46,055 nt of DNA from Hypholoma sublateritium FD-334 SS-4 (Eukaryota > Basidiomycota > Agaricomycetes > Agaricales > Strophariaceae): the NCBI GenBank assembly GCA_000827495.1, contig KN817570.1, forward strand, positions 93,839 to 139,893, read 5' to 3'. The translations under genes and the position numbers were made by a program. This document shows positions 11,434-22,377 of the stretch, piece after piece. The notes below the pieces were generated by a model. The model did not search any database and was not told where the DNA came from. It was given only the letters and a program-made list of their open reading frames with translations. Every line of letters starts with the position of its first letter. The first letter of the stretch is position 1.

Positions 11434-12921
11434 TTGGCGCTCAGACCAGGCCACCCTACGTTCCTTCTACCCCTTCTTACTCTCCTTTATGGCCGCTTTT
11501 ATCATCTCATTGCCGCTGAGCATACCAGAACACCACTAGGACTGCTGATAATGTATATAGGTCGATCACATAGAGCTCGTGCTCTTTTTGGCCTGTCTTC
11601 GTCATCGGCGCACCCGAGAACGCCTACCGATCCTACATCTGCGACGAGCAGTCCTATTCGTTCGCCAGTTGGTAAACCGAATATTGGGGGAGATATTGGT
11701 CCCACAGGCCCTGCCTCCGCCAATCTGGGAGGGAGCTCAAATCCTACAACGACATTACCCGTACCTCCGGCTCCCCCAACCACAACATCCTCTTCGACGA
11801 TAAACCCAGATCCCATCGTTCCGTCTACCGTGACACAAAACTCTGGGGCCGTTGGACGCGTTCCGAATGGACATGGCAGCAGTGCACACGGCAGTGTTTT
11901 CTTCACGTCGATAACAGGCGGAAGCACGTTAGTGAGCTTTCAGAGTTCTGGGATTCAAATCGGTGGTACAATTCCAGCAGTTTCCGTGCCACTCCTTACC
12001 ACCACGCCAGGCGTAATTCGTGGGACTCAGATTCGAAACAGCGAAACGAACGACCCTACCATCATGTCAGGGTATTCCATCTCGCAAACACTTTCGACAG
12101 GCGGTTTTCCGACGCCCACAATAGCCAGCTCGGATCCCCCCGGGCAGACCCAGACGAATAATGCTGTCACTCAAAACGCCAATGAAATACATCATGGGCT
12201 GCCATCCGGCGGAATTGCGGGGGTCGTCACTTTCATCACGATCTGTCTGCTTGTCACTGTCATCCTCTTTGTTCGCAGGAGGAAGGCAGCGCTGAGCAGC
12301 GAGCATGAAGGGATGTCAAATGAAGCTCAAGATATCACAGCTGAAGTCCCGCCTCACAGATACCAGGAACGCGCTATTGTCGCTCTACCGTCGCATAATC
12401 CGCCGGACGATGACTATTGCTATAACCCTACGCCTGTGGCTCGCCGCTCATCATCTCGTCTCGTTGACGGTGATTCTCACATACCGCTACCCGTTCTTCC
12501 GCCTGTGCAGATGGTGGCACTAGACAGTGACCCAAGGCCTGTGCCTACCCTGGTCTTTGATACTTCTCGCTACCGCAGAAACAACAGTAGGCTATCTCTT
12601 GCCACCACTATGTCTGGCAATTCCCACCATCTTTCCGAGGCTCAGGGACAGAGATTCCTTGAAAAGAAATTGGTCATTTCTCCCCTACTGCTTGCCGCAG
12701 ACAGTTCACTTCGCCGACAACTTTCAGCGTCCCAAGATCCTGGTTCTCCGCAGTCGTCGAGCTCGACGAACACGAGAGCCCCTACGAGTCCCCGCAGTCC
12801 TACTCGGGGACTAGCCGTCATCCCGCCTATCCCTCCCCTGCCGAAATCGCCTCCACCGATACCCGGTGTACATGTAAATCCCTTCATTGACAGGAACCCA
12901 TTCGACGATCCGTCCGGATAA
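11434..12921 (+). CDS. Single-pass membrane protein with Ser/Thr/Pro-rich ectodomain
   Basis: The layout resembles fungal mucin-like or wall-sensor proteins, but no known domain was recognised, so a sensor role is only inference. A hydrophobic N-terminus (PTFLLPLLTLLYGRFYHLIAA) could be a signal peptide. Residues about 55-255 are low complexity and rich in Ser, Thr, Pro and Gly (likely O-glycosylated). One membrane helix follows at about residues 258-280 (GGIAGVVTFITICLLVTVIL) with the positive stop FVRRRK. The cytosolic tail of about 210 residues is proline-rich and ends in 'PPIPPLPKSPPPIP' and 'NPFIDRNPFDDPSG'. The frame is open for 495 codons. The N-terminal start is uncertain, because a 5' intron could replace the first 50 or so residues. 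Confidence 0.75.
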   Translation: MALRPGHPTFLLPLLTLLYGRFYHLIAAEHTRTPLGLLIMYIGRSHRARALFGLSSSSAHPRTPTDPTSATSSPIRSPVGKPNIGGDIGPTGPASANLGGSSNPTTTLPVPPAPPTTTSSSTINPDPIVPSTVTQNSGAVGRVPNGHGSSAHGSVFFTSITGGSTLVSFQSSGIQIGGTIPAVSVPLLTTTPGVIRGTQIRNSETNDPTIMSGYSISQTLSTGGFPTPTIASSDPPGQTQTNNAVTQNANEIHHGLPSGGIAGVVTFITICLLVTVILFVRRRKAALSSEHEGMSNEAQDITAEVPPHRYQERAIVALPSHNPPDDDYCYNPTPVARRSSSRLVDGDSHIPLPVLPPVQMVALDSDPRPVPTLVFDTSRYRRNNSRLSLATTMSGNSHHLSEAQGQRFLEKKLVISPLLLAADSSLRRQLSASQDPGSPQSSSSTNTRAPTSPRSPTRGLAVIPPIPPLPKSPPPIPGVHVNPFIDRNPFDDPSG

Positions 12922-13403
12922 ATGGACAGCGTAGGACTTTTTCATGACACATGGCAACGGTACATTTTGTTTCTCTCTTCGAGTATAACATTTCCGTACT
13001 GGTTTTTTTACCGCACGGACACTTCCAGTACACTTACTGCAATATTGCGGACATCTTGATACAACATACATATTTTGTTCCACCTTTGTAGCGATATACG
13101 TACTAACATAGCTGTGTGAGTTATATGTAAACTATCAATCAAGAAACTTGTACATACCAGGAGAGACAAGTTCCAGAATACCAGTAAAGATTACTTACAT
13201 CAAAGAACTTTCGTGTGTCAGCTTAGCTAGAACCATCAGAGTTGTTGTACGGTAAGTATACTGATGGTATTGTTGGACATCTACTACTAGACCGGAATCC
13301 TACAGTCGATTAAATGCAGTATTGGCCCAGAGGTGTAGTAATATAGTCATAATTACTCAGGGCAGTCTCTCATGCTCTCCATTGACTACTCTCGGTATGC
13401 TAG
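12922..13403. other. 3' flank of the membrane protein gene
   Basis: AT-rich sequence up to the transposon target site. No gene was recognised. Confidence 0.5.
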
Positions 13404-13407
13404 GCTT
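13404..13407. repeat. Left target-site duplication (GCTT)
   Basis: Matches the four bases immediately after the right terminus at 16147-16150. Confidence 0.6.
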
Positions 13408-13433
13408 CACTGTGAAAAGAAAGGGTAGTAGAT
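13408..13433 (+). repeat. Left terminal inverted repeat
   Basis: Begins CACTGTGAAAAG; the following 14 bases match the right TIR at 9 positions. Confidence 0.75.
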
Positions 13434-14534
13434 ATTACTGCTTAGGTAGTAATATTTTGACAAAGGTAGCATATTTTATCGTACAATAGATTATGCTACT
13501 TTNCGTAGCGCGGATTAATATTACCTTTGAAGTAATTTTTTATAATACCAAAAATGACAACAAATATCACGACCAGAAGTAATTTTTAAAATTACCTGGA
13601 TAAAGTAGTATATAACGATGTCTGCGGGTAAGAAAGATTGATACCCGTCCAAGGTAGTGAATCTTGCTACTGAAAAGTCATGAAATTTATTGCCCTTGGG
13701 TGTCAAAAATACGCACTCAAAAAAGTGATAAAACTCCGAGCTCGCAAGGTAATAATATTGAAGTCCCCCGCAAAACAATATATAATAGTCCTTTGGAGAC
13801 ATTAGAAATCAACGCCTTCTAAAGGTAATAAAAGATAGCGAGAGAAAAGTAGCTATGTAGTGGTGGCTGTTCGGCGAGCTTTCGTCCGCAGCCCCAAAAC
13901 AATTTGCGGGAGCTCAAACATTAGAATGACGTGTATTCACAAATTATGCATACACGAGTTCCAGCATAGTATGGATATGTACTCTCGACCCCAATTGCGC
14001 CTGCTATTAGGAAGATATGCACAATTCCCTTATCGTTGTAACTTGTCACGTTGTTGCCGGACCAGCCAACAATCCCGCCACTCATGCTCTCCATCGACGC
14101 CGCGCTCTTCAACCGTTTCCCACTTGTGACTTGACCTAGTCACCTAGCATTGAATACCGCACCGCCAGGCCCACGCGTGAGCACAAGTGGGAGTCGGGAC
14201 ACTCACACTCCCTGCTGTTCTCCTCCACTCCCTCTCCAAAGACGTTAGTGTCAGTATGATGTATCGGCTCCCTCGATGGAAAGCGAGAGGTGGATGAGCA
14301 TATCTCGCACACCCACGGGGAGGCACTCCCGCTTGGCGACGCTGTGCTGGTGACATGAGGGACAAGCGCCTTAGCGAATGGACTTCGGTTGACGACTTTG
14401 AGAATCACATGACCTATTTCTCACGGTTTCCGAGAGCGCGACGCGCGTCCCTCCGCATCTCTCCGTCCTTCTTTCCTTCCTTCCGCATCCCTCTGTCCTT
14501 GCGTCCCTCTTCCCCTCTCCTCTTCCACTCTGCA

Positions 14535-15582
14535 ATGTCTTCATCATCCTCAATTACGGACCAACTGACTGCACAGTAAGATCCGAGGGCTTGACTTTGC
14601 ATCGTCCACTGCTCCGATCAACTTGACTGCGCGTCGTTCATTGGAGAGCTTCAGTAATTTTGATCAACTTTGACTCTGCGTCAGTTGTTCGAATCTGCTG
14701 TTGCTCACTAGGATTCTTTTTGACTCCTTTGCGCGGAATGTGCTGATGCCTCACGTATAAGCTGGATGGCGAGAATTTGGCTATCTTTCTGCAGCACGCG
14801 CACTTCGGTGCGCCCCGAGAAGACCGATGTGAACACCCACGAGCCGCTTTGCGCTGGCATGGCTTATCAGTGGACGACGACGAAGTGCGGCTAAGCATGT
14901 ACCTGACGACAAGGCGGTCATGTCCAGGCGACGATGACCTGATACGCAGCGCATGTGGGGCGCATACAGAGAGGGCGGCGAGCCAGGCGGCGTACGTGGG
15001 CTAGAGCACAGCTGTCAGGTGAGCACGACTTATATATCATTGTGTGAGCTACGTTCTGCTCTCTCTTCAGGAGATGAGGATCCGTTCTTTTGGCAGCACG
15101 CGATTCAAGAGCCACAGTTTTTTTCACTGAAAGAATTTCGTGTTGTGATCGCCGCCCCTCACATCGCTAACCTAATGATAGCTGAGGACTTTTGTCTTTC
15201 GTACTCGCGTGCTCATCAGGTTCGATTGAACAGCGAGGACTATGGGAATTTACATTTCCCCGTCGAAGGAGGTTTGCATGCGACCGTCACAGCTCTTGTG
15301 AAGTCTCCTGTCTGTATAACATTGTTCAAACAATTTGTGAAAAAGCATAAGGTTAGTTCCAATCTGTCTTTCCGTGTAAATATATCTATTCATAAGCTGT
15401 AGGATGTATCAAAACCACTACCTCCACCTCGGTGTGATCCTGGACATTCCCGGGCGCGCGCAGCAACTCCACGCAATAGTCAGGCTTGCTCTGACCCGAC
15501 TCCAACTTATTATGTCCGAGTAATATTGTCAGATTGTATCACCAACTTAATAAATTCAGCCGTGTTGTATTTGTCCATTTGA
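14535..15582 (+). CDS. Transposon-borne protein with possible RTC4-like domain, perhaps broken
   Basis: Coding-like sequence inside the transposon candidate. A start MSSSSSITDQLTAQ at 14535 is followed by GTAAGA and could splice to 'ILFDSFARNVLMPH'. The best exon (about 15065-15351) reads 'GDEDPFFWQHAIQEPQFF', 'RVVIAAPHIANLMIAEDF', 'AHQVRLNSEDYGNLHFP' and 'ALVKSPVCITLFKQFVKKHK'. An intron beginning GTTAGT leads to a last exon starting 'DVSKPLPPPRC', with a stop at 15580-15582. The order 'V(L/I)xPhxAxxLIaED ... AxxVrxxSExYGxxxFP' resembles the C-terminal RTC4 domain (restriction of telomere capping 4) as I remember it; this is a pattern judgement, not an alignment. The exons near 14780-15065 do not join in one clean frame, so the copy may be decayed. 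Confidence 0.4.
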
Positions 15583-15714
15583 AAGCCGCGGTATTGCAAA
15601 TATCAGAATATGTATATTCCGCTAGGTTACTGAATTGACTACCTGCTGGGTATCGCAATTGACTACCTTCCGGGTAGAATAATTGCCTACCTATTACCAA
15701 CAGTAAATATTACC

Positions 15715-15965
15715 TTTTGGTGTCCTTTGGCAACATTATTTGCTGTTCTTCGCATCATTTTACGCTGTTTGTTGCATCATTTTACGCTGTTCTTTGTAAC
15801 ATTTTATGCTGTTTCTGGTAGCAGCTTTTATTGCTTAGGTAGTATCTTGTCCTAGTTGGTAGCATTTTATGCTGTTTGGGGTAGCATCTTATGCTGTTCA
15901 GGGTAGCTGTTTTCATGCTTTGGGGTAGTCTTATCTGCTGTTTTGGGTAGCATTTTTTACTTGAC
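15715..15965. repeat. Imperfect subterminal tandem repeats of the transposon
   Basis: About eight degenerate units of roughly 20-28 nt, consensus near GGTAGCATTTTATGCTGTTT, lie in direct orientation inside the right end. A related TGCTTAGGTAGTA word occurs here and near the left end at about 13439. Confidence 0.7.
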
Positions 15966-16120
15966 TCCAGGTTGCTTGGTATTTTTTTTCACTACTCGAA
16001 GTAACTAAATTTCATGCATTAACCAACGATACTTGACACCCGTAGGTATTGTTATAAAATACCCAACACAATGTTTTTCCCTACCGAAGACATTAAAAAG
16101 CGGTACCCAAAAGTAATTTT

Positions 16121-16146
16121 ATCTAGTACCGAAACTTTTCACAGTG
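16121..16146 (-). repeat. Right terminal inverted repeat
   Basis: Read on the minus strand it begins CACTGTGAAAAG and ends TACTAGAT, paralleling the left TIR. Confidence 0.75.
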
Positions 16147-16150
16147 GCTT
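16147..16150. repeat. Right target-site duplication (GCTT)
   Basis: Matches 13404-13407, directly outside the left terminus. Confidence 0.6.
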
Positions 16151-17474
16151 ATCGAGACTAAAGTGAGTTACTCGGAAGTCAACTGCCAGTGATTCTCTGA
16201 GAATGTACTGTACGTTTATCGGGCTCTCCGCATTTATGTTGCCATATGTTGCCATTGGGACGAGCTCACTCAAATGGGTCTCTTCTCGTGTGCTCATGTC
16301 AAGACACTGCGTAGCGGAGGCATATTTCGAGAGCCTGAGCATCTGATAGTACATATTCAATAAGATTTTTATTGAAGTAATTAGTACTCATTAAAGGAGA
16401 GACATTACTTAACAGAAAAACATGACTCATTCTGAATTTACTGGCCTCAGTTGAAACCATCACAGCAAAATTGAGCAGAGAGCTGCCAGTGAGGCCGCGG
16501 ATCCGGGGAGCTCTATATCATATGATGTCACTACATATTTCCGCTCACATTTCCCTATGCGGTGTAGATATTTTCGGGCCTGCTGGGAGGCCTTAGAATT
16601 GTTTTGAGCTTCATGATTAAAAGCTTGTTAAAAGCACTTGCAAAGGATCCATCCTTTCTTGAAGGTTACGTAGCGTCCATATATTAGTCCAAAGCTCACC
16701 AATTTCTCCGAAACTTCTTGAACATTTCGCACAAATATCATGTCCCAGCATGTCCCCCGGGCCGGCGCCGCGCAACCTCCAGCCGAAGTAAATCTCTCCG
16801 TCCCGGTGGCCCTGAGCGTTTTGACATCGCTTACAGGTGAAAATCAACTCCAGCGGCATGTAATGGTACATAAGTCTAACGCTCAGAATCTGTAAGCACT
16901 CAGTACTCCCTCAATACTCCCTAGCTGAACGTCTTATGTGGCATGGTTTGCCCGTGGAAAAGGGACTCTACTTTCCCGAAAGGGACGTAACGTTCTTTAA
17001 AACTCCGCTGTCATCGTTTAATTAATCTAAGGCTGGCAATCTATCGGATAGGTTTACGGTATTCACTTCTCTTTCTCAACCACATCAATCCTTCGCGTGT
17101 AAGCCAGTCCATTCGTTTTCACCTCGAAGTATCCTTACAACTTCATAATCTCAGAAAGCTCTGCTGGGCAAATTTCTCCGCCAAGCGCAGTTATAGAATG
17201 CCAACTGCCTTGATCGGATTTAAAAATTGAAGTTCTGCGACTCAGAAAAGTTCGTAGTCGTCCTGATATGCCGACTCGAAGAATGGGCTGACGATAGTTC
17301 CTACTTATTACCCTTAGAGATGCCGGAATTCTCAGGGCACATAATCAGCCTCTTTAATGCACGAGCAGCAACAGACCAGGTATTTAGCGCGCTTCTTCCA
17401 GCGGAGATGAAGTCACCCATTGGACTTGGCAGGGGGGGTTGCTAAGTGGCAAGAATCCGACCGCGTTCAATACA
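16151..17474. other. Transposon flank and antiporter promoter region
   Basis: Apart from the small CxxC protein frame at 16617-16871, no gene was recognised. It includes the 5' flank of the antiporter gene. Confidence 0.5.
16617..16871 (-). CDS. Small hypothetical protein with two CxxC pairs
   Basis: An 84-codon frame just outside the transposon. It contains 'FTCKRCQNAQGHRDGEIYFG' and 'GHDICAKCSRSFGEI': two CxxC pairs about 40 residues apart, which could bind one zinc ion. The spacing and well-formed residues suggest a real exon, but no family was recognised and no partner exon was found. It could be part of a larger gene interrupted or displaced by the insertion. Confidence 0.4.
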   Translation of the reverse strand: MYHYMPLELIFTCKRCQNAQGHRDGEIYFGWRLRGAGPGDMLGHDICAKCSRSFGEIGELWTNIWTLRNLQERMDPLQVLLTSF

Positions 17475-20400
17475 ATGGACCCACTGCGGCTATGGATCAT
17501 TCAAGTCGGTGAGTAGATCTTGCCCAAACTCAGTGATGCAACCTCATATATGCGCAAATGTAGGTGTTATCGTGGCGACGGCGAGCTTGTTATCGTTGGC
17601 ACTACGAAAGCTGCGTCAGCCCAAGGTCATCGCTGAAGTATTGGGTGGGATCATACTTGGCAAGTACTTCCAATGATCGAAACGATTCCCTCTAACGGCC
17701 CTCACAGGCCCGACCGCAATGGGCCGCATTCCTGGCTTTACATTCCGCATATTCCCCGAACAGTCTATACCATACCTCAGTCTTGTCGCCAACATCGGCC
17801 TCGTCCTTTTCCTCTTCCTCGTTGGTCTCGAAATTGATTCCGGCGTGATCAAGCGCAATGCTCGGCTCTCTGCTACCGTATCACTTGCGGGCATGATTCT
17901 TCCATTCGGTATCGGTTCGGGCCTATCCCGCGCCATTTACAAGCAATTCATCAGCCCGGATGTTCAGTTCACTCATTTTTTGCTGTTCACTGGTGTCGCA
18001 TACTCGATTACGGCGTTCCCAGTCTTATGCCGCATCTTGACCGAGCTCAAATTATTGGACACGACAGTAGGAATCGTTGTACTTTCGGCAGGCGTAGGAA
18101 ACGATATCGGTGAGTCATTCTGGAATCGATTTTATGTCGGTCACTTACTCATACGCCGATAGTCGGGTGGACGCTACTGGCATTGAGTGTTGCTCTTGTT
18201 AATGCAGGATCCGGAGTGACGGCAGTATACATCCTGCTTGCATGCGTTGGGTGGACCTTGTTTCTTATATTCCCAGTTAAGATAGCCCTTCGATGGCTTG
18301 CCAGGAAAACAGGCTCCAGTAAGCCCATTTTTTGGAGTAAATTTTCATATCCTGATGGGGTCTTCGCAGTCGAAGGTGGTCCGAGTGTTACCTTCATGAC
18401 AGTGACAATGTTGCTTGTCTTCGCATCGGCTTTCTTCACGGATGTCATCGGGGTACACGCTATTTTTGGCATGTCTATTTTTAACACAATCAATATGCGC
18501 CATTTTAATCTGCGTCTCTGCGCTTCCAGGTGCATTTGTAGCGGGGTTGATTGTTCCGCGCGAAGGGGGCCTTGCCATTACCATCACAGAAAAGCTGGAA
18601 GATATGGTGTCCATAATCTTCCTGCCTCTTGTAAGTTTAATACTCGAATTAATCGTCGTCAACTATCCTCATCGCTGCCTAGTATTTCACCCTCTCAGGG
18701 CTTTCGACCAATTTAGGGTTACTCGATGACGGTACGTTCGATGTTTTCTTACCCAGGTGACTACTGATTTCATCTAACGCCCTTTTTTAAAGGAATAACA
18801 TGGGCGTATACCTTCGCTATCATGATCACCGCATTTGTAGGAAAGTTTGGCGGATGTTTTCTCGCAGCACGTTTCATCGCTGGTTTCAATTCGAGAGAGT
18901 CTAGCGTGATCGGCTCACTGATGAGCTGCAAGGGGTACGTTTGCATCATCTTCAGCAGGAATTGAGTCATAATTGGATTCCTGCATTCCAGATTGGTGGA
19001 GTTGATTGTCCTCAATGTTGGCCTGTCTGCTGGTATTCTCTCCCCGGTACGTCAAATATTTGAATGCCCTTCAATCTCTACTAATCATTATTTGCCTTAG
19101 AAAGTCTTTTCGATGTTCGTTCTTGAGGCCCTAGTCCTTACGTTCATGACGACGCCTTTGGTGACTTGGCTTTACCCCATGCATTTACGTCGGCGCATCT
19201 CAGCCACTGGTGCCAATTTCGATAATGTGGCAGACGAGGAGGGAATTACTCAACAAAAGAATTCGCCTACTCGAAGCGGTGATTTCAAAAATCGATTCAC
19301 TGTGGTCTTGGACAAATTGGAACATCTGCCCGCCATGATGGCTCTTACACAGCTCATACAGCCCCCTGCCCCACAACCTTCAGATCGCGGGGAACCTACA
19401 ATTGACCGTCGTGCATCGACATCTTCTCAAATAGGCACCAACTGGAATCCTATCAGCACTGAGGCACTTCGCCTTATCGAGCTCTCCGATCGTGTTTCTG
19501 CAGTCATGAAATCATCCGCTTCTGAATCCCTTCTGCTCACGGATCCATTACTGTCCATATTCCGCATGTTTGGCCAACTCAATGGTGTCAACGTGGATCC
19601 CACACTCTCGATTGTCCCATTCGACGACCTGGCGTACAACGTTGTGGAGCACGCTAGAAATTACGAATCGGACATGATCCTCGTTCCATGGTTGCCTCCC
19701 ATACACGATGCTTTTGACGGGCCAGCTCCGGAATACCCTACTTCTCCCAAAAACAAGAGTCCGGTGCACCAACCTGTTGCCCTTCCAGGGGCTGTCAATC
19801 AAACCTCTTCGAAGAATCCACATTCCAATAATCCTTTCCTCCTATTCAAGCCATCGAACTTGCGGACGGGGAGCAGCGAGGGAATGCCTAGTGCGGAAAT
19901 GAGCACTGTATCTGTCATTCATTCCCAATTTGTGCGTGGTGTGTTCTCGCAGGCGACTACAGATGTAGCTCTTTTCGTGGACCGAGGCACACTGGATAGC
20001 ACTGGCCTTCGGGGTGCGCGCACGCGGCAACATGTATTTCTGCCATTCTTCGGTGGCCCCGACGACCGTCTCGCGTTGGAGTTCGTGGTTCAGATATGCA
20101 CCAACTCCGGGGTCAGGGCAACAGTGGTGAGAATCACGAAGACCGATATGAGTGTCGTCGTGACGGATGAAGTCCCTCGTCCCGCTGAAGTGCATCTCGG
20201 GCAGGGAGAAGGAGACGCCGATCAAAAGGAGATAGAGCCGAATTTGTTGACAATTAGTTCGGTATGGGTCAGGTACATAAACGTGATTTTGGCGATACTG
20301 ACCCTGCTTGTTTTGTGTAGAGGATTGCGGGGCTTCCTGATACAGTCTACGGCCCCCACAATACAGAAGCTCGTATGCAATCGGACACGGCGGATAACAT

Positions 20401-20794
20401 CATCTGGGCGCGATACGCTACTCCACCGCAGCCGACTGTTGCACCAAATTCAGAGACGAAGTCTACGCGCTCCACCGCATCCCCGCCAGTTCCACCAATC
20501 GAATTCATGACGCTGACAAGCCCACTTCCCCTACACGCCGCTATTCAACAGGCGTCGGATGCTTCTGAGCTTCTCCCTGGCTCAAAGATCGTCATCGTCA
20601 CCGGACGCTCGCGGCGCTTAGCGGTGGAGAATCACCGGGTCGAACTGAGGGATCTTATGCTGGAACACGGCGCAGTAGGCGCGGAGGTGCGCAAGACTAT
20701 CGGCGATGTGGCGACGGCATTTGTCGTCGCCGGAGTGGGCTCTGGCGTCGTCGTCCTGCAGGCTGCCGGACACGGTGCCGGAAACATTGATTGA
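17475..20794 (+). CDS. KHA1: K+/H+ antiporter of the CPA2 family (KHA1-like)
   Basis: Exchanges K+ (or Na+) for H+ in an endomembrane compartment; the yeast relative Kha1 works in Golgi or late endosomes. Ten exons join to 939 codons. The start MDPLRLWIIQVG leads into the antiporter domain: 'KLRQPKVIAEVLGGIILGPT', 'SLVANIGLVLFLFLVGLEID', 'GVAYSITAFPVLCRIL', 'SAGVGNDIVGWTLLAL' (the Asn-Asp pair of the CPA2 ion site), 'FFTDVIGVHAIFGAFVAGLI', 'GITWAYTFAIM', 'MSCKGLVELIVLNVGL' and 'TTPLVTWLYP'. A cytosolic C-terminal region of about 540 residues, with universal-stress-like stretches such as 'LSIVPFDDLAYN' and 'DVALFVDRG', follows. Two introns, 17660-17707 and 18469-18529, start with GC instead of GT; only these boundaries keep 'GGIILGPT' and 'HAIFGAF'. 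The gene appears intact. Confidence 0.93.
17660..17707 (+). other. GC-AG intron in the antiporter gene
   Basis: Donor GCAAGT, acceptor CAG. Using the nearby GT would shift the frame; the GC donor restores the conserved 'GGIILGPTAMG'. Confidence 0.85.
18469..18529 (+). other. Second GC-AG intron in the antiporter gene
   Basis: Donor GCATGT, acceptor CCAG. It joins 'HAIF-G' to 'AFVAGLIVPREGG' in frame; the alternative GT two codons later breaks the frame. Confidence 0.85.
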
Positions 20795-22377
20795 AGGAGC
20801 TGAGTACACGGCGGGTGGGATACCCCTTTTATGAATGTTTTTATGAATGGATGGACGGATACCTCTTACGAAGAAACGATACCTGCACTCATGTGATACT
20901 TAATGGCCGTACAATAAAGTACTCAAATCCACTTTTGTTCTGCGTCTGCGCTTCTACTCGAAGAAACTTAGTGGTGGACTTTACCTACTGTAGAGACATA
21001 ACTCTGTGGTTGACATTGAATTCACATTACATTACATATGTACCCTCGCATCATATGGCCCCTTAGTACATACTGACTAGTAAGCGCGTGAAAAATGATA
21101 GATGCGTTCAGCGCGCCTATGTGATCTTTGAAAATGCTCCCCTCCCCGAACGACCACCCACTGCATGCATGTGCGTTTCAAGTATTCTCGGGTCACTGAT
21201 TATACCGCAGCTTCCATCTTGCTCGATGGGTATTTGACAGCACAGTGCTCGTTTCGTTGGCTGAGACCGAAGCCAATTATTGGATGTCTATTCTGATTTA
21301 CCCTGATTTATTCTCTCGCGGGCAAGTTACTGAAGTAAGTACTAGCACCGGCGCAATGGGGGGTGAATTATCCAGTGCTGAAATGCGCAAAAGACCCAGC
21401 CGTGTACCGACGGACGACGAACGTGCTTCTTATGTTTACGCCTTGTGGACAGATTGACGCGCTAGGAGATTTACAAGGGTCCCGGTAAGCTGAAGATCAA
21501 GGAAAAGACACCGGCGGCCGAAGCGCAGCGTAAATAAGATTTCTTTTGCAGAGAAATGCTAGTAGTGGTAGTCAATATTTGTCTTTGCGGGCGCGCAAAG
21601 CCCCATTCAGCCGTTCGGCGTCGGGATAGCGGACCCAAGCACGATCAGCCGCCCTTGCCTGAATGGCAGTTGACTGCAGCCGTGAAGCGCTAGTGCTACC
21701 CTGTGCCATACGGCAAACCGTCCGTGGTGTCACGGACAGCACAATATTTTTCTCCGTATATGTATACAGGCTTGGACAGCCTTATTCATGCCTTAGAAAA
21801 AGTTAGAATCACAGACGGAAATCGAGCGTACAGAAGATGTAATGGGTTTAGTATCAGGATACGTTAAGAATTAAAATATTGGAATATTTATCGCCGTTGA
21901 ACGTTGAACGACGTTCATGAGATGCGCCCCGCCCTGACCGAAACTCGGCGTAAGTGTTATTAGATGTATTTTTAGAACGGGACAGGCATCTGACAGATTA
22001 TGACACTGAAAATCCCAGAAATTCACGACGGCAGATGGCTGTATGTCTGAAAGGAAAAACATGACAAGCGGCCTCGGGGAGGCGAATAGCTGGAAACGCC
22101 GTAGCAATGGTCATTTTCTTGGCGCGTCGCGCCATGAGCCCGCTCTCAGATGGGTGTTAGGCAAGTGTTAGCCATGCTCGGCCATGTAATTTTTGTCCGA
22201 GTGAAATGTATTGCGCAGACACACTGAATCACGTCTTCAGCTATGTGATGTCTACCCTCATGTAGAGGAACAGGATTTAGATAAATAGTCGTCGCCGATG
22301 GCGTTGTAAATTATCACTTCTCTTCCCATCGCTCAGCCTTTCAGCTCTCAGCTTCAATTACAGTGATAAAATCCGCA
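20795..22377. other. Intergenic, upstream of the P450
   Basis: No convincing exon on either strand. A short palindromic run occurs near 21898-21916 (GAACGTTGAACGACGTTC-like). The CT-rich stretch at 22319-22345 is probably the P450 transcription start region. Confidence 0.5.

Larger units (their letters stand above)
13408..16146. mobile_element. TIR DNA transposon candidate, 2739 bp, 4-bp target duplication
   Basis: The left end begins CACTGTGAAAAG at 13408. The right end, read on the minus strand from 16146, begins with the same 12 bases. Over 26 nt the two ends share 21 positions, including a later TAGAT block. The bases directly outside are GCTT on both sides (13404-13407 and 16147-16150), consistent with a 4-bp target-site duplication. 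Subterminal regions are AT-rich and full of short GGTA/GTAG-type motifs, as in EnSpm/CACTA-like elements, whose ends also start CACT. The middle carries a plus-strand coding region (see 14535-15582) but no transposase that I recognise, so it may be non-autonomous or decayed. Superfamily is unresolved. Confidence 0.75.

Noticed and set aside
14680..14700. T-loop-like GTTCGAATC as part of a tRNA gene
   Set aside because: The surrounding sequence does not fold into acceptor, D and anticodon arms, and no matching 3' acceptor stem was found.
13408..16146. An LTR retrotransposon or a CRISPR-like array
   Set aside because: The termini are inverted, not direct, and short; the internal repeats are degenerate and unevenly spaced without unique spacers, and CRISPR is not expected in a fungus.
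17664..17669. Standard GT donor at GTACTT for the antiporter intron
   Set aside because: It shifts the frame and destroys the conserved 'LGPTAMG'; the GC donor four bases earlier keeps it.
22363..22377. Earlier P450 start at an in-frame GTG
   Set aside because: Non-ATG initiation is not expected here, and the ATG at 22378 follows a typical pyrimidine-rich leader.
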